From Thiohalocapsa marina (GTDB lineage: Bacteria; Pseudomonadota; Gammaproteobacteria; Chromatiales; Chromatiaceae), in NCBI RefSeq assembly GCF_008632335.1, contig NZ_VWXX01000028.1, forward strand, positions 1 through 50,549: 50,549 nt of DNA, given 5' to 3'. The position numbers and the translations under genes are program-made. The notes under the pieces were generated by a model. That model did not search any database and was not told the origin of the DNA. It was given only the letters and a program-made list of their open reading frames with translations. This document shows positions 44,994 through 50,549 of the stretch, in pieces. Every line of letters begins with the position of its first letter. Positions within the stretch are counted from its first letter, which is position 1.

Positions 44994-45368
44994 TTACAGG
45001 GACCAGATGTACTCGACGACGTTGACGAAGTCCTGGTTGCTGAGGATGCCGTGCTTGCCGAATGGCGGCATCACCACCTCAGGGTTCTTCACGGTGGGAT
45101 CCCAGATCTGGCGAGCCACTTCCTCCTTGCTCGGGAAGCGCGTCTGGATGGCCACCAGCGCGGGGCCGATGGCCCCCGGCGAATCGCCACCGGGGATCAC
45201 GTGGCAGGCGATGCAGTTGCCCTTGGCGCGGTCCATGGCGACCGCCTTGCCGGCTTCGACGTCGCCGTCGAGCTGCATGGCCGGCATCTCGGCGTACGCG
45301 CCCGCGCTGAACAGGGTCAGCGACGCGGCTGCCAGTGCGCCCTTGAGGGTGCTGTGTCTTGACAGCAT
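44994..45368 (-). CDS. soxX: SoxX, monoheme cytochrome c subunit
   Basis: The 124-aa protein has a signal peptide (ALAAASLTLFSAGAYA) and CIACH heme-binding motif. The probable distal Met ligand is in VVMPPFGKHGIL. It is the electron-accepting partner of SoxA. A strong SD, GAGGAGG, lies about 8 nt before the ATG. First gene of soxXAKL; its promoter must lie within the 155 bp up to the response-regulator stop. Confidence 0.94.
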   Translation of the reverse strand: MLSRHSTLKGALAAASLTLFSAGAYAEMPAMQLDGDVEAGKAVAMDRAKGNCIACHVIPGGDSPGAIGPALVAIQTRFPSKEEVARQIWDPTVKNPEVVMPPFGKHGILSNQDFVNVVEYIWSL

Positions 45369-45450
45369 GGAAGATCCTCCTCGATCGGTATTGGTTGTCG
45401 GTTTCGCGTCGGCAGATGATCGGCCCGCTGCCTAACAAACTCAAGGTTGA

Positions 45451-45463
45451 TTATTGCTAATAA
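45451..45463. promoter_or_regulatory. AT-rich palindrome upstream of soxX
   Basis: TTATT-GCT-AATAA is a perfect 5-bp inverted repeat in an AT-rich patch in GC-rich DNA, about 85-95 nt upstream of the soxX start. It may be a regulator site or part of the promoter. No partner is known; the adjacent FixJ-like regulator is the obvious candidate. Confidence 0.35.
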
Positions 45464-45524
45464 AGTGGGGTAGGCCGGAATGCGGTGGACACTCGCCAGG
45501 AACGCCGAACAGATCAGTGTATTC

Positions 45525-46160
45525 TCAGGCGCTGTCCCGGCTCCGGGCGGTATCCGTGTCGGTTGCCAGCATCAGGCGCATGAGCTCGGAGAGCGAACGC
45601 GCCTGCAGCTTTTCCATCACCTTGGCGCGATGGGCCTCCACCGTGGACTGGCTGATGCCGAGGTCCGCGGCGATCACCTTGTTGCGCTTGCCGTCGATGA
45701 TCTGCTCCAGCACCTCGCGCTCGCGCTTGGTGAGCCGCTCCAGCCGCTCCTGGATGTTGGCCAGTTCTGCGGCATGGCCGCGTCGCTCGGCGTCGATGTC
45801 GATGGCGCGTTGCACCGCGTCCAGCAGTGTCTGATCGTTGAAGGGCTTTTCTATGAAGTCCACCGCGCCGTTCTTGACCGCGCGCACCGCCATCGGTACG
45901 TCGCCGTGACCGGTGATGATAATGATGGGGGGATGAATGGGCTCTTCGGCCAGGCGTTCCTGAAGCTCCAGCCCGCTCATCTGGCGCATGCGCACGTCGA
46001 GCACGAGACAGCCCGGCCGCATCGGGTCGAAACAGTTCAGATAGGCCCAGGCGGAATCGAAGCTGGCGCTGGGCAAACCAACCGAGTCCATCAGTAGCGC
46101 GATGGATTCGCGGACTTCATTGTCGTCGTCGACGATAAACACCGTCGGCTCTTCATTCAT
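45525..46160 (-). CDS. FixJ/LuxR-type response regulator
   Basis: The 211-aa protein has a receiver domain with Asp55 (CLVLDVRMRQMSG) and the DFIEKPF switch region, and a LuxR-type helix-turn-helix (LTKREREVLEQIIDGKRNKVIAADLGISQSTVEAHRAKVMEKL) at about residues 142-185. It is a DNA-binding transcription factor. It overlaps the sensor kinase gene by 4 nt. Together they sit between soxX and soxB, so control of the sox genes is inferred. Confidence 0.93.
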   Translation of the reverse strand: MNEEPTVFIVDDDNEVRESIALLMDSVGLPSASFDSAWAYLNCFDPMRPGCLVLDVRMRQMSGLELQERLAEEPIHPPIIIITGHGDVPMAVRAVKNGAVDFIEKPFNDQTLLDAVQRAIDIDAERRGHAAELANIQERLERLTKREREVLEQIIDGKRNKVIAADLGISQSTVEAHRAKVMEKLQARSLSELMRLMLATDTDTARSRDSA

Positions 46161-47707
46161 GCTCGGTCTCCGGCGGAATCTACTGTAGCGGCCATGGATT
46201 GTACTGCTTCTTTCTCTGGTTTTTCACTATCCGCGGTGGTGACTGCCATCGTTTCCGCGCCTGCGTTGCTCGCGCAGGGCAGGCTGAAGTAGAAGGTGGC
46301 GCCGATGCCGGGGGTGGAATCCGCTCGCAACCGGCCGCCGTGGGCCTCGACGATGCCGGCGCTGATGGACAGCCCGACACCGAGCCCCTGAGGCTTGGTG
46401 GTCACGAATGCCTCGAACAGGTACTCTGGTGAGCCCTGGCCCAGCCCTGGACCGGTGTCGACGACGCGAAACTCCACCATGGACCCCTGACGCCGTGCCA
46501 GCAGCAGCACGCGGCGCTCGCCGATCTGCTCGGCCATGGCCTCGATGGCGTTGCGCGCAAGGTTCAGCAGAACCTGCTCGATCTGTGTGCGCTGTGCCAG
46601 CACCTGGTCGACGTCGGCGCTGATGCGCTGGGTCAGCACTACGCTCGCGCGACGCGCATCCGCCCCCAGCAGCACCATCACGGTCTCGAACATCTCCGCC
46701 ACGGCCACCGGGGCCACCTCCGGCAGTTCCTTGCGCACGAAGCTGCGGATGTGACGGATCACCTCGCCGGCGCGTTCCGCCTGGGCGGCGATCTTGGAGA
46801 CGATCTGGATGCAGTGCTCGGCATCGCTGCGGCCGGCTTCGATCAGGCGGATGCAGGCGCGGGCATTGGTGGTGATGGCCGTGAGTGGCTGGTTGAGCTC
46901 GTGCGCGATGCCCGAGGCCATCTCCCCCAGGGTGCTCAGTCGCATGTTGTGGGCCTGCTCCACCTCGTACTGGCGGATGCGCTCCGCCTGCCGACGCCGC
47001 TCGGCGATGTTGCGAAAGACCACGACGGAGCCGATGGTCTCACCGCGCTCGCCCAGCAGTGGCGTGACGCTGTATTCCACCGGAAAGCTGGTGCCGTCGC
47101 GGCGCCAGAAGACGTCGTCGTCGACGAACCGGGGCTGGCTGTCCATGCAGGTGGCGTGCACCGGGCAGGTCTCCTGCGGATGGGGCTCGCCGTCGGGGCG
47201 CGTGTGATGCAGCAACTCATGGCTGTTCTGGCCGATGATCTCTGCGGCGCGCCAGCCGCTCATGCGTTCCATGGCCTTGTTGGCGAAGGTAGTGCGACCG
47301 TCGCGATCGATGCCGTAGATGCCCTCGGCAACCGAGTCGAGGATCAGCTGCTGGCGCTGCTCCAGCCTGGCGTTGGCCCGGCTCAGCTGCTGGTTGAGCT
47401 GCAGCGTGCGGCTGGTGAGGCCCACCAGCAGTACCAGCACGGTGGCGCCGCCGACCACGGCGATCCAGTACCGGGTCAGCGCATCACCAAGGGTGAAGGG
47501 GGCCGGGGTGTCCGCGGCCGCGCTGCCGCTAACAAGCAGGAGCGCCGGCACCATCAGCGCCGGCCAGGGGGCCAGCAAGGGAGCAGGCAGACGGATGAAA
47601 CGGGGGTGCGGCAGCCGCCAGCGGAGCGCGATCTGCAGGGCCCTTGGCCATTTCCCGGCATTTGGTCGTGATTCTACAGATGGCAAACCGGGTGAGGGCA
47701 TGTGCAT
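46157..47707 (-). CDS. Membrane-anchored PAS sensor histidine kinase (FixL/DctB-like)
   Basis: From ATG 47707 the protein has 516 aa; upstream in-frame codons run into the region opposite soxB. Two N-terminal hydrophobic helices (PWPALMVPALLLVSGSAAA and YWIAVVGGATVLVLLVGL) enclose a periplasmic loop of only about 18 residues. A coiled coil and a PAS domain (GIYGIDRDGRTTFANKAMERMSGW) follow, with two Cys close together in ETCPVHATC. HisKA has IAHELNQPLTAI, and HATPase_c has the usual N and G boxes (NLARNAIEAM, GLGVGLSI). The small loop suggests sensing in the membrane or by PAS. It forms an operon with the FixJ-like regulator. Confidence 0.9.
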   Translation of the reverse strand: MHMPSPGLPSVESRPNAGKWPRALQIALRWRLPHPRFIRLPAPLLAPWPALMVPALLLVSGSAAADTPAPFTLGDALTRYWIAVVGGATVLVLLVGLTSRTLQLNQQLSRANARLEQRQQLILDSVAEGIYGIDRDGRTTFANKAMERMSGWRAAEIIGQNSHELLHHTRPDGEPHPQETCPVHATCMDSQPRFVDDDVFWRRDGTSFPVEYSVTPLLGERGETIGSVVVFRNIAERRRQAERIRQYEVEQAHNMRLSTLGEMASGIAHELNQPLTAITTNARACIRLIEAGRSDAEHCIQIVSKIAAQAERAGEVIRHIRSFVRKELPEVAPVAVAEMFETVMVLLGADARRASVVLTQRISADVDQVLAQRTQIEQVLLNLARNAIEAMAEQIGERRVLLLARRQGSMVEFRVVDTGPGLGQGSPEYLFEAFVTTKPQGLGVGLSISAGIVEAHGGRLRADSTPGIGATFYFSLPCASNAGAETMAVTTADSEKPEKEAVQSMAATVDSAGDRA

Positions 47708-47838
47708 ACTAGCGCGCCTGTGACAGACGGGCGGTCGGTTGTTTCCGGCAGGTATTGCGCCGCTCACGAAACGCGACGGCCGCAGCGCCCGGATGCCGGT
47801 GAAGTCAAAGAACCAGAGACAGAGGAGATGATACCCCA

Positions 47839-49626
47839 ATGACCATTTCACGACGCGAGTTCATGCGGCTGGTGGGCCTGGCCGGTGCGGCCGGCATGTT
47901 GCCGGGTTCGGTGTTCGCGCAGGCAAGGCAGCCGAGCGATCTGTACGAGGTGCCCCGGTTCGGCAATGTCTCGCTGCTGCACATCACCGACACCCACGCC
48001 CAGCTCAACCCGATCTACTTTCGCGAGCCGAACGTGAACATCGGCATCGGGCCGGCCTTCGGCAAGGCGCCGCACCTGGTGGGTAACGCCCTGCTGCAGC
48101 ACTTTGGCATCGAACCGGGCGGCATCGAGGCGCATGCCTTCAGCTTCCTGAACTTTCCCGAGGCGGCGGAGAAGTTCGGCGCCGTCGGCGGCTTCGCGCA
48201 TCTGAAGACCCTGGTGGACCGCATCCGCGCCGAACGCGGCGACGGCAATTCCCTGCTGCTGGACGGCGGCGATACCTGGCAGGGCTCGGGCACCGCCTAC
48301 TGGACCCGCGGCATGGACATGGTCGGCGCCTGCAACCGGCTGGGTGTCGATGTGATGACCGGCCACTGGGAGTTCACCTACCGCGACGAGGAGGTGATCA
48401 AGAACATCGGCGCCTTCAACGGCGACTTTGTCGCCCAGAACGTCAAGGTGCGCGAGGAGGCGCTGTTCGACTACCGCTTCGCCGACTTCGGCGGTTTCGA
48501 TGAGGATGCCGGGCTGGCGTTCAAGCCCTACACCCTCAAGGAGGTGGGCGGCGTGAAGGTGGCCGTGGTCGGTCAGGCCTTCCCGTACACGCCCATCGCG
48601 AATCCGTCGCGCTTCATCCCGGACTGGACCTTCGGCATCCAGGACGCGCGCATGCAGGAGATCGTCGACCAGGTGCGCGCCGAGGAGTCGCCGGACCTGG
48701 TGGTGGTGATCTCCCACAACGGCATGGACGTGGATCTGAAGATGGCCTCCCGCGTCACCGGCATCGACGTGATCTTTGGCGGTCACACCCACGACGGCAT
48801 GCCCGCGCCGACCGTGGTCGACAATGCCGGGGGCAAGACGCTGGTCACCAATGCGGGTTCCAACGGCAAGTTCCTCGGTGTCATGGATCTGGACGTACGC
48901 GACGGCAAGCTGCGCGACTACCGCTATCGCCTGCTGCCGGTGTTCTCGAACCTGCTGCCGGCGGATGCGGAGATGGCGGCGTACATCGAGGAGGTCCGCG
49001 CCCCCTACAAGGACAGGCTCACCGAGGAGCTGGCCACTGCCGAGGAGCTGCTGTATCGGCGCGGCAACTTCAACGGGACCTTCGATCAGGTGATCTGTGA
49101 TGCGTTGCGCAAGGTGAAGGACGCGCAGATCAGCCTGTCGCCGGGCTTCCGCTGGGGTACCACGGTGCTGCCGGGGCAGAAGATCACCATGGACAACGTG
49201 ATGGATCAGACCTGCATCACCTATCCGGAGACCTATCGTCGGGAGATGTCGGGCGCGGAGATCAAGGCGATCCTGGAGGATGTCTGCGACAACCTGTTCA
49301 ACAAGGACCCCTATGTGCAGCAGGGCGGCGACATGGTGCGCGTGGGCGGACTGGACTATGTCTGCGATCCGGCCGCCGGCATGGGTGAGCGCATCACCGA
49401 GATGCAGCTCGACGACGGCACCCGGATCGAGGCGGACAAGAAGTACGTGGTGGCGGGCTGGGCCACGGTGGGCAGCCAGGCGCCGGATGAGCCGATCTGG
49501 GAGACGGTGGCCACCTATCTGCGCGATGTGAAGACGGTGAAGCTGGCCAAGCTCAATACGCCGAAGCTGAAGGGTGTGCAGGGTAATCCGGGTCTGGCGG
49601 ATTATGCGGGCACGGTGTTGAGCTGA
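47839..49626 (+). CDS. soxB: SoxB, dimanganese sulfate thiol esterase
   Basis: The 595-aa periplasmic metallophosphatase-fold protein has a Tat signal (SRREFMRLVGLAGAAGMLPG). Metal-site motifs in order are ITDTHAQ, GGDTWQGS, GHWEFTY, SHNGMDVD and GGHTHDGMP. The C-terminal 5'-nucleotidase-like domain ends GNPGLADYAGTV. SoxB hydrolyses sulfate off cysteine-S-sulfonate on SoxY. It is divergent from the FixL/FixJ and soxXAKL genes. A GAGGAG lies about 12 nt upstream of the ATG, longer than usual. SoxYZ and SoxCD are not in the window, consistent with sulfur-globule-forming purple sulfur bacteria. Confidence 0.96.
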   Translation: MTISRREFMRLVGLAGAAGMLPGSVFAQARQPSDLYEVPRFGNVSLLHITDTHAQLNPIYFREPNVNIGIGPAFGKAPHLVGNALLQHFGIEPGGIEAHAFSFLNFPEAAEKFGAVGGFAHLKTLVDRIRAERGDGNSLLLDGGDTWQGSGTAYWTRGMDMVGACNRLGVDVMTGHWEFTYRDEEVIKNIGAFNGDFVAQNVKVREEALFDYRFADFGGFDEDAGLAFKPYTLKEVGGVKVAVVGQAFPYTPIANPSRFIPDWTFGIQDARMQEIVDQVRAEESPDLVVVISHNGMDVDLKMASRVTGIDVIFGGHTHDGMPAPTVVDNAGGKTLVTNAGSNGKFLGVMDLDVRDGKLRDYRYRLLPVFSNLLPADAEMAAYIEEVRAPYKDRLTEELATAEELLYRRGNFNGTFDQVICDALRKVKDAQISLSPGFRWGTTVLPGQKITMDNVMDQTCITYPETYRREMSGAEIKAILEDVCDNLFNKDPYVQQGGDMVRVGGLDYVCDPAAGMGERITEMQLDDGTRIEADKKYVVAGWATVGSQAPDEPIWETVATYLRDVKTVKLAKLNTPKLKGVQGNPGLADYAGTVLS

Positions 49627-49671
49627 TCACCTGGTTTCCCGGGTCGGGCTTTCCGGCTCGGGCCCTCCGGG

Positions 49672-50124
49672 GTGAGCGATCATCGACTGAAACCGCCGCT
49701 GAGGCTGCGTCTGGCGTTGTCTCGGCGGTTGCTGGGTTATGTATTGCTGGTGCATGGGATGGCGCTGGCGGTGCTCTGGCTGTTGCCGCCGGAGGCTTCG
49801 TCGCTGGTGTGGCCGATGCGCTTGGGCGTTGGGGCGCTGGTGTTGGGGAGTCTGGGCTTTTCGCTCTGGTGTCATGTGTTGCATCGGGCGCCGTGGTCTG
49901 TTGTGGAGGTGGCGCACGATGATGAGGGCTGGGTGCTGACCAGGGCGGATGGCGGTCTGGAGCAGGCGCGGTTGTTGCCCAGCACCTATGTCGGCGTTGG
50001 GCTGGTGGTGTTGAATTTCCGTGTGGGGCGTTTTCGGCGGCGCTCCGTGGTTTTGACGGAGGGTGCCGTTTCCTCGGAGGCGCTTCGACAGGTACGGGTT
50101 CGGTTGCGGACCGGGGGTGGTTGA
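49672..50124 (+). CDS. YgfX-family membrane protein
   Basis: The 150-aa protein starts at GTG 49672, or possibly further downstream. Two hydrophobic helices (LLGYVLLVHGMALAVLWLL and VGALVLGSLGFSLWCHVL) precede a soluble tail with W-V-L-T-R-A-D-G-G and LRQVRVRLR. This is the layout of YgfX/CptA (Pfam Cpta_toxin family), which usually sits beside sdhE. No sdhE is adjacent here. Assignment is by pattern; I would treat it as probable. Confidence 0.65.
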   Translation: MSDHRLKPPLRLRLALSRRLLGYVLLVHGMALAVLWLLPPEASSLVWPMRLGVGALVLGSLGFSLWCHVLHRAPWSVVEVAHDDEGWVLTRADGGLEQARLLPSTYVGVGLVVLNFRVGRFRRRSVVLTEGAVSSEALRQVRVRLRTGGG

Positions 50125-50173
50125 GCTGAACTGGGGTTTTGCTGGGGTACTTCGGGTTTTGTTGGGGTGTTTC

Positions 50174-50291
50174 GACCTGAGTGGGCTGGGTGGTCGCGGT
50201 CGGGGGACGCCGTGAATCCGTCCGTGGAGGCTTCACGATCGCATCCATGCGATCGAGACCCCCGACCACGACCACCCAGCCCGCTCAGGTC
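50174..50291. repeat. Tripartite palindromic repeat element (33-bp outer arms)
   Basis: The left arm (50174-50206) begins GACCTGAGTGGGCTGGG. The right arm (50259-50291) is its inverse complement with only 2 mismatches in 33. Between them are two smaller hairpins: CGTGAA (211-216) with TTCACG (232-237), and a perfect 9-bp stem CGATCGCAT/ATGCGATCG at 236-255 (loop CC). The two share 236-237, so they may be alternative folds. The layout resembles a dispersed repeat with a fixed ATCCATG-type loop known in several gammaproteobacteria. Confidence 0.75.
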
Positions 50292-50470
50292 AGCTCCGGG
50301 CCTTGACTGGCGTTTGGGGTGTCGTCGCCTTGCCGGGCTTATCTGACCGCGATCACCCGGCTTCGATACCTCGCTTGTTTGGGGCAGTCCTGTGGACTGA
50401 CTTGGGTCCGAGGCGCTGAGGCTGACGGCGACTGTTTCGCCACTGGGGAGATCATTCGCGGTCGAGCACG

Positions 50471-50540
50471 GTAGGGCGGGTTAAACCACCGCCACCGCCC
50501 CCCGCCCCCACCGCCGGGGGGGGTGGGGTTTAAGCCCGAC
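50471..50540. repeat. GTAGGGCGG-family palindrome with G/C tracts
   Basis: Begins GTAGGGCGGGTTAAACC and ends GGGGTTTAAGCCCGAC, an inverted pair with a one-base bulge. The loop holds long C and G runs (GGGGGGGGTGGGG), which could form G-quadruplexes. It shares its first nine bases with the minus-strand reading of the element at the left end of the window. Confidence 0.6.
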
Positions 50541-50549
50541 ACAGTTGAA

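Larger units (their letters stand above)
50125..50549. other. Gene-free 3' region
   Basis: 425 bp without a convincing coding frame. It starts with T/G-rich direct repeats (GGGGTTTTGCTGGGGTACTT and similar units), then a large palindromic element and a further GTAGGGCGG-type repeat, both listed separately. An antisense frame across it is low-complexity Pro/Ala and is not supported. Confidence 0.7.

Noticed and set aside
47820-47841. Four-codon leader ORF (ATGATACCCCAATGA) overlapping the soxB start
   Set aside because: The GAGGAG is directly adjacent to its ATG and too close to work, so it is probably chance.

Overview
The window looks like chromosome of a purple sulfur bacterium (Gammaproteobacteria, Chromatiales, probably Chromatiaceae). 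The reasons are high GC, a soxXAKL/soxB cluster laid out as in Allochromatium-type sulfur oxidisers with SoxCD absent from the window, a bacteriophytochrome with its own heme oxygenase, an anaerobe-style Rnf/pyruvate:ferredoxin oxidoreductase/FNR cluster, and several short palindromic repeat families common in gammaproteobacterial genomes. The assignment rests on gene content and protein motifs read by eye; no database search was run.

Layout. (1) 1-6577, minus strand: heme oxygenase (bphO), a bacteriophytochrome sensory module without an output domain, a hybrid histidine kinase (PAS-PAS-PAS-HisKA-HATPase-REC-HPt) and a REC-HD-GYP response regulator. This reads as a light-input to c-di-GMP-hydrolysis pathway. 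The 5' end of the kinase gene appears frameshifted at a short GC-dinucleotide tract. (2) 6815-10256, plus: phnD-phnC-phnE-phnE ABC importer with no phosphonate-degrading genes nearby. (3) 10257-11599: a decaying stretch with a palindromic repeat, a frameshifted and truncated HAD phosphatase and a PPP phosphatase interrupted by an amber codon. (4) 11600-29776, plus: a complete type 2 BREX (Pgl) anti-phage operon, pglW-pglX-[antitoxin-toxin]-pglY-pglZ-brxD-brxHI, with most junctions overlapping by 1-4 nt. Its two unusual points are a ParE/RelE-type toxin-antitoxin pair embedded between pglX and pglY, and AT-rich segments inside pglX that look like swapped target-recognition regions. (5) 29889-30552: an unknown small protein and the initiator tRNA-fMet gene. 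(6) 30636-42483, minus: rnfB, a giant pyruvate:ferredoxin oxidoreductase, rnfC-D-G-E-A, a Cys-rich small membrane protein and a plant-type FNR. Together these could interconvert pyruvate, ferredoxin, NAD(H) and NADP(H) and couple this to an ion gradient. (7) 42733-49626: soxL, soxK, soxA, soxX (minus), a FixL/FixJ-like two-component system (minus), and divergent soxB (plus), i.e. periplasmic thiosulfate oxidation with a putative dedicated regulator. (8) 49672-50549: a YgfX-like membrane protein and then about 425 bp without genes, filled by two large palindromic repeat elements.

The most interesting material is the BREX operon with its embedded TA pair and mosaic PglX, the Cys-rich rnf-linked small protein (a possible NqrM analogue), and the split, frameshifted phytochrome kinase pathway.
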